Source: Massilia sp. CFBP 13721 (GTDB lineage: Bacteria; Pseudomonadota; Gammaproteobacteria; Burkholderiales; Burkholderiaceae_D). Taken from it: a stretch of 64,000 nucleotides of DNA. The notes below the pieces were generated by a model. The model did no database searches. It saw only the letters and a list, made by a program, of their open reading frames with translations, and was not told where the DNA came from. Within the stretch, counting starts at the first letter, position 1, and each line of letters begins with the position of its first letter. The DNA lies in assembly GCF_014842025.1 (NCBI RefSeq), contig NZ_JACYUY010000003.1, positions 150,051-214,050 on the forward strand, written 5' to 3'. Made by a program: the position numbers and the translations under genes. Shown here one piece after another: positions 28,854-38,726 of this stretch.

Positions 28854-31800
28854 GCTTTACCTTTCATGTCCGGCGCGTATTTGGCAATCAAACTGTCAAT
28901 ATCTCGTGTGCTGGGAGCAGGCTTATGATTGGGCATAGGCGTCATATCCTTCCGTCGATACGCTCCCGGCATCGAACCGAACCATACCTCGGCAGCTCCG
29001 GATGGAACATTACTCAGGATGCTGCTCCCATCACCATCGAGGGTACCGGAACGGCTAGTTCCATCCGGGAACCGAACAAGGAACGGAGCTCCGACGAGTG
29101 GCTCATCATCGTGATACCGACGTTCGATAACCAGGGAGCTGGGTTTGATAACGCTTGAAAAAAATTTCGTTCGGGGGAAAGAACTGCTTTGAGGCCCGGC
29201 AAGCTCTTTTGCTGATGCTTTGAAATCGACTTTTCCGGGGCTATGCAGTTCGATATCTCCGCCTCGAAGCTTGATATATGCTCCCTGTGCCGTTAAGAGC
29301 ACATGCTCCGCCGCAGCGATGCTTACAGTTTTAGCAATGCTGGCGACAGTGACAGTCTTGTCTGCAGTTATGCGTGTTGGCCCATCCTGGCTCTGACTAC
29401 TTACCTTCCCGCTGGCAGCATGCAGCTTGAGACCAACCTCCTGGTTCGGCTTCGTCTTGTTCGATGCTTTCCCATAAGTAAACAAGCTAATCCCACCAAC
29501 GACCAACGTGGATGAATTAGCTTGCGCGGCAAAGTTGATGTCCTGCCCGGCGCCGATGCTGCCGGTGGTGCCGGCCGAAAGGATGACGTCGGCAGGTGTG
29601 CTGGCGACGATGCCGGCCAGGCTCGACAGTTGAAGGTGCAGCTCGCTGTAGGCGGCGACTTTTTCTTGCTCGCCGCCATCGACCGCGTTGACGACCTCGA
29701 TGCTGCGATTCATCTGCTTCAAAGCGAGAAGTTCAGCCGGTTCCGGCTCATTCTTCAGGCTGGCATTGTGCTTCTGCGCCTGGGTCGCCAGGCCGGTCTG
29801 CAGTTGCAGGCTCTCTTCGATCTGCGCCAGCGCTTCGCGCGTGTCGAGCTGGCTGCCGCTGCCGCCATTGGGCGCGTCCGACGACAGCAGCAATCCCTGC
29901 CCTGCCCGTACGGCTGCACTCTGCGCGGTCTTCAATTCGGCGCCGAATCCCGTTGGATGCAACAGAGCGTTGTCGCTCTGGTGGCGCAACTGTCCGAGGT
30001 TCAGTTCGGCCATGCCGTCGTGTGCCTTGGCATGCCGTTGCAGGGCCAGGCGTGATTTGCCGGCGGTGTCGTCGAAGACGAGCTGGCTGTAGGCGCCAGT
30101 GCCGTCCTGGCTGGTCTGCATGGCCTGCGTTTTGATTCCGGATAGCACAGCCGGGTGTGCATTGCCGGCGCTCTCGCCGGGGAACCACGGCATTGCATTG
30201 CCGGTTGCGGCGCCGCCTCCATATGCCACCTGGTTGTGCTGGGCATCGGGCTGGCCGCAGCCGTTGTACAGGCTGCCGATCACGACGGGCCGGCCGATGT
30301 CGCCGTCGAGGAAATCCATCAGTACCTCCTGGCCAACGCGCAGCACCATGTGGCTGCCCCAGTTGGCGCCGGCGAGCGGCGTGGCGACGCGCACCCAGGT
30401 GCCGGCGCTGTCAGTGCCCGGCGCACCGGTGTGCCCGTCAGGATGCGGATGCAAGGCACGGCTGTGGCTGGCGTCGCCGCGCTCCCAGTGAAATTGCACC
30501 TTGATGCGATGGTCGCGGTCGGTGTGGATGGCCGCACGCGGCGGGCCGACCACGATCGCCGTCTGCTGTCCATGCACGGTGGGACGCGGATGCAACAGGC
30601 GGCCGTGCGCGTCGGCGCCGCTGCTGCGGTATGGCTTGCTGGCCGGAATGGCGTCGATGCGGTTGCGGTACAGGGGCCGGTCTTCGCCTGATGGCCGCAT
30701 CGCGCGCACGCCGGGTTCTTCCGCGGCGGCCTGTGCCACGACGCCCTTGCCCAGCAGTTTGGCCACGCTACTTAGTACGTCGGCACCCAGGTTGTTATGC
30801 ATCAGGTGAACCGTGCGCACGATCGTGAACGTGCGGGCGTCGTCATGGTCCAACTCATCAAGCATGGCGTGGCCGCGGATCGTAAACGTCGTGCCGGGGG
30901 CGAAGCTGCGGACCGTGCCGGCGGCAGTGTGCACCTGTTGCGCCGCTTCCAGGGCCTCGATCTGGTTGCGCGCGATGCGTTGCGCCTGGTCGCGGTTCGG
31001 CCAGGCGTACATACCGGGCACATCGCGGCTGCTGAGCAGGGGCGCGTCGGAATTCACTGTGCCGATGTACGCCTGGCGCTGGCGTAGCGTGCGGTAGTCC
31101 CAACTGCCGAGTTCGATCGCATTGGTCGACAGGCGCGATGTGAAGCGCCAGCGATCGATGCTGTCGGCTTTCATCACCGCGCCCGGCTGCGTGAATGCGA
31201 CCGTGGGCTGGGCATTCGGCTTGAAGGCGCGGTTGTGGTCGGCGATGACCAGCGTGTGGCTGCCGAGCGATGCGTTGTTGGGCGCCCCGCTGTGTTCAAA
31301 GAAGTAGAACAACCCTTCTTCGTGCATGAGACGTTCGGCAAAGGCCAGGTCGCTTTCCTGGTACTGGGTCGTCAAACTGCGTTGCGGATACACGCTGCGG
31401 TCGGCGAGTTCGAAGCGCCAGGCGGGCACGAGCGTGCCGCGGCCTGCATAGCTCTTGAAGACAACATCGAGAATGTCGGGGACCGTCATATCCTGGAAGA
31501 TGCGGCTGTCGCGACCGAGCGCGAGGAAGCAGGTCCAGGGTTCGAGCGTCAGCACGTAGCGCGCGAAGCCGCCATTTGCGCCGGTCATCTCGGCTGCCGT
31601 GATGTGGCCGTGGAATGGCCGCAGCGCGTCGTGACTGGTGACGGTCAGCAATTGCAGCAGCGCAGGCTGGCCGAGCAGGCTTTTCAGGGGGATGCGGGCG
31701 TCGAGCGACAGGGCGTCGATCCTGAAGGTGTAGCCGCGGCTGATGCTCTCCTCGCCACGCACGCATTCCGCGAGCAAATCGGCGCCGGCAGGCGTGGTCA

Positions 31801-31876
31801 GCCTGAGCAGGCGTGTGTCTTGCGTAAATCGGTTGAACGACGCGAGCAGACCGGCGGCGTCGAATTTGTCCGGCAT
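28850..31876 (-). CDS. vgrG: type VI secretion spike protein VgrG
   Basis: The 1008-residue product has the gp27-like N-terminal domains (about 15-400, LLRLTTPAGADLL, ESDLAFAERLMHEEGLFYFFEH), an OB-fold/gp5-like segment (TWVRVATPLAGANWGSHMVLRVGQEVLMDFLDGD, here quoted in parts), a DUF2345 beta-helix region (about 660-920), and an 80-residue C-terminal extension that probably carries the cargo. It forms the puncturing tip of the T6SS. The start at 31876 is preferred because GGGAGA stands just upstream; a start ten codons earlier has no such site. The stop overlaps the effector start (ATGA). No DUF4123 adaptor, PAAR or sheath genes are nearby. Base composition falls sharply near 29515. Confidence 0.93.
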   Translation of the reverse strand: MPDKFDAAGLLASFNRFTQDTRLLRLTTPAGADLLAECVRGEESISRGYTFRIDALSLDARIPLKSLLGQPALLQLLTVTSHDALRPFHGHITAAEMTGANGGFARYVLTLEPWTCFLALGRDSRIFQDMTVPDILDVVFKSYAGRGTLVPAWRFELADRSVYPQRSLTTQYQESDLAFAERLMHEEGLFYFFEHSGAPNNASLGSHTLVIADHNRAFKPNAQPTVAFTQPGAVMKADSIDRWRFTSRLSTNAIELGSWDYRTLRQRQAYIGTVNSDAPLLSSRDVPGMYAWPNRDQAQRIARNQIEALEAAQQVHTAAGTVRSFAPGTTFTIRGHAMLDELDHDDARTFTIVRTVHLMHNNLGADVLSSVAKLLGKGVVAQAAAEEPGVRAMRPSGEDRPLYRNRIDAIPASKPYRSSGADAHGRLLHPRPTVHGQQTAIVVGPPRAAIHTDRDHRIKVQFHWERGDASHSRALHPHPDGHTGAPGTDSAGTWVRVATPLAGANWGSHMVLRVGQEVLMDFLDGDIGRPVVIGSLYNGCGQPDAQHNQVAYGGGAATGNAMPWFPGESAGNAHPAVLSGIKTQAMQTSQDGTGAYSQLVFDDTAGKSRLALQRHAKAHDGMAELNLGQLRHQSDNALLHPTGFGAELKTAQSAAVRAGQGLLLSSDAPNGGSGSQLDTREALAQIEESLQLQTGLATQAQKHNASLKNEPEPAELLALKQMNRSIEVVNAVDGGEQEKVAAYSELHLQLSSLAGIVASTPADVILSAGTTGSIGAGQDINFAAQANSSTLVVGGISLFTYGKASNKTKPNQEVGLKLHAASGKVSSQSQDGPTRITADKTVTVASIAKTVSIAAAEHVLLTAQGAYIKLRGGDIELHSPGKVDFKASAKELAGPQSSSFPRTKFFSSVIKPSSLVIERRYHDDEPLVGAPFLVRFPDGTSRSGTLDGDGSSILSNVPSGAAEVWFGSMPGAYRRKDMTPMPNHKPAPSTRDIDSLIAKYAPDMKGKA

Positions 31877-32089
31877 TGATCTCTCCCATGAATGCTGCAT
31901 ATGCATGGCGGCGACGCTGCGACTGCATGCGCACGCACAAATGAACCCAGCGATTACACGTCTGGATCGTGTGTTTGCAGTTGAGAAAGATCAGGCCGTT
32001 TGCCTACAGGCATTCAGTGCATCATGCGCGCCACAGCGCTGTCGGGAAGAGCGAAGTCAGCCGTTCGGAATGGTCCGATTTTCAAAATA

Positions 32090-32126
32090 AAAAGCGCTGC
32101 GACGGGCAATCCGTGGCAGCGCTTTT
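32090..32126. terminator. bidirectional terminator between cdd and vgrG
   Basis: AAAAGCGCTGC and GCAGCGCTTTT form an 11-base perfect stem around a 15-base loop, with A and T runs on either side. It lies 48 bases after the cdd stop on the minus strand and would end the deoA-cdd transcript. Confidence 0.75.
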
Positions 32127-32173
32127 ACCAACGATGAAGCCGCATGCCTGTGAAGGCATCGGCGCACCTGCAA

Positions 32174-32578
32174 TTACTTGTTCAAATCCCACCCACCAAA
32201 CGCGTTTGGCAATTGGGCCGCCGCTGTCGTCTCGAAGATGTCGCCCTTCAAGTTGGTCAGCACGACCGGCAGCTCGTTGCCGCCCAGCTCCAGCACGACC
32301 TGGCGGCAGGCGCCGCAGGGGGCGATCGGGCCGTCGGTCTGGCCGATCACGGCCAGGGCCGTGAAGTCGCCCGGCTTGTAGCCGTGGGCGATGGCACTAA
32401 AGAACGCGGTGCGTTCGGCGCAATTGCACAGGCCATAGGAGGCATTTTCGATGTTGCAGCCGCGGAAGATGCGGCCGTCCTTGCATTCGAGGGCGGCGCC
32501 GACCTGGAATTTCGAGTACGGCGTATAGGCCAGTTCGCGTGCGGCGCGCGCCTCCTCGATCAGTTTTTCGTAGCGCAT
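32174..32578 (-). CDS. cdd: cytidine deaminase
   Basis: The 134-residue product is a small homotetrameric-type cytidine deaminase. The zinc site is complete: Cys53 and Glu55 in CNCAER, then Cys88 and Cys91 in PCGACRQ. It turns cytidine or deoxycytidine into uridine or deoxyuridine, which DeoA can then cleave. It follows deoA by 8 bases on the same strand. The start at 32578 opens the family alignment; longer readings run into deoA. Confidence 0.95.
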   Translation of the reverse strand: MRYEKLIEEARAARELAYTPYSKFQVGAALECKDGRIFRGCNIENASYGLCNCAERTAFFSAIAHGYKPGDFTALAVIGQTDGPIAPCGACRQVVLELGGNELPVVLTNLKGDIFETTAAAQLPNAFGGWDLNK

Positions 32579-32586
32579 GATGTTCC

Positions 32587-33912
<1,326 letters not shown>

Positions 33913-33956
33913 GGGGTACTCGCTTTCAAATTTGGTAGTACGTGTCGCTGGCTTCT

Positions 33957-33982
33957 GCGTGGGCTCGGGGCGCCCACCCTAC
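33957..33982. repeat. single GTAGGGTGG repeat unit
   Basis: The unit runs GCGTGGGC to GCCCACCCTAC with a short inner hairpin. It lies 34 bases before the REP pair in the gap between deoA and the ALDH gene. Confidence 0.7.
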
Positions 33983-34015
33983 GGTGCGCTGCCGCTAACA
34001 TCTGATTAAAACGAC

Positions 34016-34127
34016 GTAGGGTGGGCGGGTCTCCCGCCCACGCGGTGATAGTCGACGTATGCCGGACCGAGCACGAAATCGGAGCCGCTAACTATCACCG
34101 CGTGGGCGGGGAACCCGCCCACCCTAC
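34016..34127. repeat. paired inverted GTAGGGTGG repeat (REP pair)
   Basis: Left unit GTAGGGTGGGCGGG to CCCGCCCACGCGG; right unit CCGCGTGGGCGGG to CCCGCCCACCCTAC. The inner stem is GTGGGCGGG/CCCGCCCAC, different from the ACTC/GAGT stem at 10727. The inner flanks GTGATAGT and ACTATCAC are also inverted copies. It lies inside the deo gene cluster. Confidence 0.88.
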
Positions 34128-34164
34128 CGGTCACTTTGCTAACGTGACCGTCTTATTTATTGTC

Positions 34165-36543
34165 TTACACGCCGTACGGAATCCAGACGTTTTTCACCTG
34201 GCTCGCATGCTGCAGCACGACGCGGCCGCAGGCCTGCTTGGCATCGAACCAGTCGCGGCCCTTGGCGCCGCCGACCCAGGTGCGCTTCAGGGTGTCCGAC
34301 GACAGGCGCTCGACTTCGGCGCAGCCCTCGGCCGAACCGTCGTGGCGCCAGACGGCATCGATGTCGCCGTGGGTGGCGAGCGTGCGTGCCAGTTCGTCAG
34401 CACTGCCGGTGACGATGTTCAGCGCGCCGCCCGGCAGGTCGGAGGTGTCCAGCACCTGGTACAAGTCCGTTGCCGACAGCGGATAGGCTTCCGATGGCAC
34501 GGCGACCACGCGGTTACCCAACGCCAGTGCCGGAGCGACCAGCGAGATGAAGCCCAGCAGCGGGTTCTCGTTCGGGCAGATCACGCCGATCACGCCGACC
34601 GGCTCGTTCAGGGCGACGGTGATGCCGTGCATCGGCGGCTGGTGCGCCGCGCCGTCGTACTTGTCGCACCAGGCGGCCCAGTAGAACAGGCGCTCGATCG
34701 AGGCGGCGACTTCGCGCTGCGGATCGCGCACGCCGGTCATGGCGGTCAGGCGCGCGGCGAATTCCTCGGCGCGGATCGCCAGGTTCTCGGCGATGTAGTA
34801 CAGCACTTGCGCGCGGTTGTGCGCAGTGGCTTTCGACCAGCCGGCCGCTTTGTGGGCGGCTTCGACGGCGTTGCGGATGTCCTTGCGGCTGCCTTCGCCG
34901 ACGTCGGCCAGGAAGGCGCCGTTGGCGCCGTTGATGGCGCGGCTGTAGGCGCCGTCGGGGCGCGCCTGCTTGCCGCCGATGTACATCTTGGCGGTGCGGT
35001 CGACGGCGAACGGGCTGCCGCCTTCCGAGGCGCGCACTTTACCTTGTTCAGGTTTGATAGGCGCGGCTGGGCGTGCATCTTCCGCCAGCGGCGTCAGGTA
35101 CTCGTACATGCCCTCTTTGCCGCCTTCGCGACCAAAACCCGATTCCTTGTAGCCGCCGAAACCGCAGGCCGCATCGAACTGGTTCGCCGTGTTGATCCAT
35201 ACGACGCCGGCCTTGATTTGCGGCGCAACGTCCAGCGCCAGCGAGATCGATTCCGACCACACGCAGGCGGCCAGGCCGTACACGGTGTTGTTGGCCAGCT
35301 GGACGGCTTCGCCCGGGGTGCGGAAGCTCATGGCGACCAGCACCGGTCCGAAGATTTCGGTCTGGGCCACGGCGGCCGAGGTCGAGGCGCCGGTGATCAG
35401 GGTCGGCAGGTACCACGAGCCGGCGGCAGGCGCTGCGCAGCTTGGCTGCCAGATTTCGCAGCCCTCGGCACGGGCGGCTTCCACCAGGCCGTGGATACGC
35501 TGCTGCTGGACCGGATCGACCAGCGCGCCGATGTCGTTCGACTTATCCAGCGGCGAACCGACGCGCAGGTTTTGCATGCGTACTTTGACCTTGGCGATGA
35601 AGCGGTCGTAGACCGATTCCTGCACCAGCAGGCGCGAACCGGCGCAGCAGACCTGCCCCTGGTTGAACCAGATCGAATCGACCAGGCCTTCCACCGCCGC
35701 GTCCAGGTCGGCGTCGTCGAACACGATAAACGGCGACTTGCCGCCCAATTCCAGCGACAGCTTCTTGCCGCTGCCGGCGGTGGCCTTGCGGATGATGCGG
35801 CCGACTTCGGTCGAACCGGTGAATGCCAGCTTGTCGATGCCAGGGTGGTTCACGATCGCTTCGCCCACGCGGCCGTCGCCGGTGACGATGTTGACGACGC
35901 CCGCTGGCATGCCGGCCTGCTGGCAAATTTCGGCGAACAGCAGCGCGGTCAAGGACGTGTACTCGGCCGGCTTGAACACGATGGTGTTACCGGCGGCCAG
36001 CGCCGGTGCGATTTTCCATGCCAGCATCAGCACCGGGAAGTTCCAGGGAACGATCTGGCCGACCACGCCAACGGCGCGGTAGTCGGCGAATTCCTCCGAC
36101 TGCAGCTGGGCCCAGCCGGCGTGGTGGTAGAAATGCCTGCTCGCTAACGGCAGGTCGGCATCGCGCGTTTCGCGGATGGTCTTGCCGTTGTCGAGCGTTT
36201 CCAGCACCGCGAACAGGCGCGAATGCTTTTGCAGCAGGCGCGCGATCGAGTACATGATTTTCGCGCGGCCATGGCCACCCAGCGCGACCCAGCCCGGCTG
36301 CGCGCGGCGCGCGGCGTCGACGGCGCGGTCGACGTCTTGCGAGGTCGCTTGCGTTACCTGTGCCAGCTCGACGCCATCGGCCGGGTTGTTCGATGCGAAG
36401 GTGTCAAGGCCCTCGCTCCACGCGTTGTCGATAAAGAGGCCGAAACGGCGTCCATGCTGGTCCAGCCACGCCTGTGCTTCTTTGGTGCTTTCAGGTGCGG
36501 GGCCGTAATCCATAGTTTGCAAAATCTCGTTAATTGTTGGCAT
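34165..36543 (-). CDS. ALDH16-type aldehyde dehydrogenase with a second, non-catalytic ALDH domain
   Basis: The 792-residue product contains two aldehyde dehydrogenase regions. The first (about 1-490) is complete: ELGGKSP supplies the active-site Glu segment and FNQGQVCCAG the catalytic Cys, Cys299 by alignment. The second (about 520-792) keeps Rossmann-like parts (GVIGVICPNENPLLG, GGALNIVTGS) but has no ELGG or catalytic-Cys segment. This layout matches bacterial ALDH16. Lying 18 bases after deoC in the same direction, it probably oxidises acetaldehyde released by DeoC; this is inference from position. Confidence 0.88.
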   Translation of the reverse strand: MPTINEILQTMDYGPAPESTKEAQAWLDQHGRRFGLFIDNAWSEGLDTFASNNPADGVELAQVTQATSQDVDRAVDAARRAQPGWVALGGHGRAKIMYSIARLLQKHSRLFAVLETLDNGKTIRETRDADLPLASRHFYHHAGWAQLQSEEFADYRAVGVVGQIVPWNFPVLMLAWKIAPALAAGNTIVFKPAEYTSLTALLFAEICQQAGMPAGVVNIVTGDGRVGEAIVNHPGIDKLAFTGSTEVGRIIRKATAGSGKKLSLELGGKSPFIVFDDADLDAAVEGLVDSIWFNQGQVCCAGSRLLVQESVYDRFIAKVKVRMQNLRVGSPLDKSNDIGALVDPVQQQRIHGLVEAARAEGCEIWQPSCAAPAAGSWYLPTLITGASTSAAVAQTEIFGPVLVAMSFRTPGEAVQLANNTVYGLAACVWSESISLALDVAPQIKAGVVWINTANQFDAACGFGGYKESGFGREGGKEGMYEYLTPLAEDARPAAPIKPEQGKVRASEGGSPFAVDRTAKMYIGGKQARPDGAYSRAINGANGAFLADVGEGSRKDIRNAVEAAHKAAGWSKATAHNRAQVLYYIAENLAIRAEEFAARLTAMTGVRDPQREVAASIERLFYWAAWCDKYDGAAHQPPMHGITVALNEPVGVIGVICPNENPLLGFISLVAPALALGNRVVAVPSEAYPLSATDLYQVLDTSDLPGGALNIVTGSADELARTLATHGDIDAVWRHDGSAEGCAEVERLSSDTLKRTWVGGAKGRDWFDAKQACGRVVLQHASQVKNVWIPYGV

Positions 36544-36561
36544 GACGAATCCGTTCGGTGT

Positions 36562-37518
36562 TTAAGGTTGCGCGTGGCGATGTGCGGCCGAGTAGGCGCC
36601 GGTCACGTAGTGCTCGAGCTGGCGCTCGATGTCCGTCATCAGGCTCGACGCGCCGATGCGGAACAGGTGCGGCTGCAGCCAGTCGTTGCCCAGCTCTTCC
36701 TTCATGACGGTCAGGTACTGCAGCGCCGACTTCGCGGTGCTCACGCCGCCTGCCGGCTTGTAGCCGACCTGGAAACCGGTCTGCTCGTAGTATTCGCGGA
36801 TCGCACGCACCATCACCAGCGACACCGGGATGGTGGCGTTGACGCCTTCCTTGCCGGTCGAGGTCTTGATGAAATCGGCGCCGGCCATCATGCAGACCCA
36901 CGAAGCTTTCGCCACGTTGTCCAGCGTGACCAGGTCGCCGGTGGCGAGAATCGCCTTGACGTGCGCTTCGCCGCAGGCGGCGCGGTAGGCGACCATTTCG
37001 TCGTACAGCGCCTGCCAGTTACCGGTCAGGACGTGCTGGCGCGTGATGACGATGTCGATCTCGGTGGCGCCGGCGGCGACGGAGAGCTCGATTTCGCGCA
37101 GCTTGGTCTCGAGGCTCGACAGGCCGGCCGGGAACGCGGTCGACACGGCGGCGATCGGCAAGCGGCCCTGCAGGATTTTCACGGCCGGCGTGATCATCTC
37201 GTGGTACACGCAGACGGCGCCGGTCGTGAGCGACTCCAGGCCCAGTGCCTGCATCAAATCGGCGCGCAGCGGGCGCATCGCCTTCATGCACAGGCGCTCG
37301 ACGCGGCCCGGGGTGTCGTCGCCACCGAGGGTGGTGAGGTCCATGCACTGCACGGCGCGGATCAGCCAGGCGGCCTGGTATTCCTTTTTCACCGTGCGGC
37401 GGTTCGCCAGGCTGGCGGCGCGGCGGTCGGCCGCATTGCGGTTGACCTTGATACTGTTCACCCAGCCGAGGTCGAGGCCGACGGCGGTGTTACGTTTGAA
37501 GTCCAGGTTCTGGGTCAT
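36562..37518 (-). CDS. deoC: deoxyribose-phosphate aldolase
   Basis: The 318-residue product is a class I aldolase of the longer DERA type (the E. coli enzyme is about 259 residues). The Schiff-base lysine is Lys218 in GADFIKTSTGK, with the partner lysine after GYKPAGG. It splits deoxyribose 5-phosphate into glyceraldehyde 3-phosphate and acetaldehyde. Its start overlaps the deoB stop by 4 bases (ATGA), so the two are translationally coupled. Confidence 0.95.
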   Translation of the reverse strand: MTQNLDFKRNTAVGLDLGWVNSIKVNRNAADRRAASLANRRTVKKEYQAAWLIRAVQCMDLTTLGGDDTPGRVERLCMKAMRPLRADLMQALGLESLTTGAVCVYHEMITPAVKILQGRLPIAAVSTAFPAGLSSLETKLREIELSVAAGATEIDIVITRQHVLTGNWQALYDEMVAYRAACGEAHVKAILATGDLVTLDNVAKASWVCMMAGADFIKTSTGKEGVNATIPVSLVMVRAIREYYEQTGFQVGYKPAGGVSTAKSALQYLTVMKEELGNDWLQPHLFRIGASSLMTDIERQLEHYVTGAYSAAHRHAQP

Positions 37519-38708
37519 AGCAGTGCGGTTCCGTTGGAGAGAGGTTTGACGCCAAGGTGCTTGGCCAGCGTGGCGCCGATGTCGGAGAAGGTCGACGCGG
37601 TCGGCAGTTCCTGCGCCGGCACGTTCGGGCCGAAGAAGATCATCGGGATGTGTTCGCGGGTGTGGTCCGAGCCTGGTGCGGTCGGGTCGCAGCCGTGGTC
37701 TGCGGTGATCACGACCAGGTCGCCATCCTTCAGTTTGGCCATGAATTCGGGCAGGCGCGCATCCAGTTCGTGCAGCGCATTCGCATAGCCGGCGACGTCG
37801 CGGCGGTGGCCGAAGTGCATGTCGAAGTCGACGAAGTTCACGAAGCTCAGCGACTTTTCCGGCGCTTCGTCCGCCACTTCCAGCAAGCGGTCGAACAGCG
37901 CCATGTTGTCCACGCCCTTGATCAGGCGCGTCACGCCCTGGGCCGCGAAGATGTCGCTGATCTTACCCAGGGCGATGACTTCGCCGCCGTCGTTTTTCAC
38001 GTGATCGAGCAGCGTCGGCGCGGTTGGCGGCACGGCGTAGTCGTGGCGGTTGCTGGTGCGCTTGTACTTGCCGTTCGCGCCCAGGAAAGGACGCGCGATT
38101 ACGCGGCCGATGTTGTAGGGCTTGACCAGCTCGTAGGCCGCTTCGCAGACTGCGTACAGGCGCTCGAGGCCAAAGCTTTCTTCGTGCGCGGCGATCTGCA
38201 GCACCGAGTCGGCCGAGGTGTACAGGATCGGCTTGCCGCTGGCGACGTGCTCGTCGCCGAGTTCGTCGATGATGGTGGTGCCCGAAGCGTGGCAGTTGCC
38301 GAGCCAGCCGGGAACGCCGGTCAACTCCTGCAGTTTATCGGTCAGCTCTTGCGGGAACGACGGCACGGTCTTCGGGAAGTAACCCCAGTCGAACAGCACC
38401 GGCACGCCGGCGATTTCCCAGTGGCCGCTCTGCGTGTCCTTGCCGGTCGACTGTTCGCGCGCGACGCCCCAGGCGCCGCTGAAGCCGTCGCGCTGATCGA
38501 AGCCGGCGGCCCATTCGCCGCTCGCCTTGTGGGCAGCGGCGGCCAGGCCGAGGCGCTCGAGGTTCGGCAGCGACATCGGCTTGCCCTCCTTCGCTGCCCA
38601 CGCGGCGATGTGGCCGAAGGTGTTGGCACCAAGATCGCCGTATTTGTCGGCGTCGGGCAGCGCGCCCAGGCCGAAGGAGTCAAGCAGGAGGATGAATGCG
38701 CGTGACAT
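37515..38708 (-). CDS. deoB: phosphopentomutase
   Basis: The 397-residue product is a metal-dependent phosphopentomutase of the alkaline phosphatase superfamily: DSFGLGALPDA at the N terminus, STGKDTQSGHWE with the active-site Thr, and VDFDMHFGHRRD and ADHGCDPT metal ligands. It converts deoxyribose (or ribose) 1-phosphate into the 5-phosphate. It lies 18 bases after punA and overlaps deoC. Confidence 0.95.
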   Translation of the reverse strand: MSRAFILLLDSFGLGALPDADKYGDLGANTFGHIAAWAAKEGKPMSLPNLERLGLAAAAHKASGEWAAGFDQRDGFSGAWGVAREQSTGKDTQSGHWEIAGVPVLFDWGYFPKTVPSFPQELTDKLQELTGVPGWLGNCHASGTTIIDELGDEHVASGKPILYTSADSVLQIAAHEESFGLERLYAVCEAAYELVKPYNIGRVIARPFLGANGKYKRTSNRHDYAVPPTAPTLLDHVKNDGGEVIALGKISDIFAAQGVTRLIKGVDNMALFDRLLEVADEAPEKSLSFVNFVDFDMHFGHRRDVAGYANALHELDARLPEFMAKLKDGDLVVITADHGCDPTAPGSDHTREHIPMIFFGPNVPAQELPTASTFSDIGATLAKHLGVKPLSNGTALL

Positions 38709-38726
38709 GGATGTCCTCGACAGTAA

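Noticed and set aside
31907..32173. A gene in the gap between vgrG and cdd
   Set aside because: Only short frames without ribosome sites are present; the gap is explained by the vgrG upstream region and the terminator at 32090-32126.
34021..36147. A 708-codon plus-strand frame opposite the ALDH16 gene
   Set aside because: Its first codons lie inside a repeat pair, its protein has no recognisable domain, and the opposite strand encodes a clear two-domain dehydrogenase.
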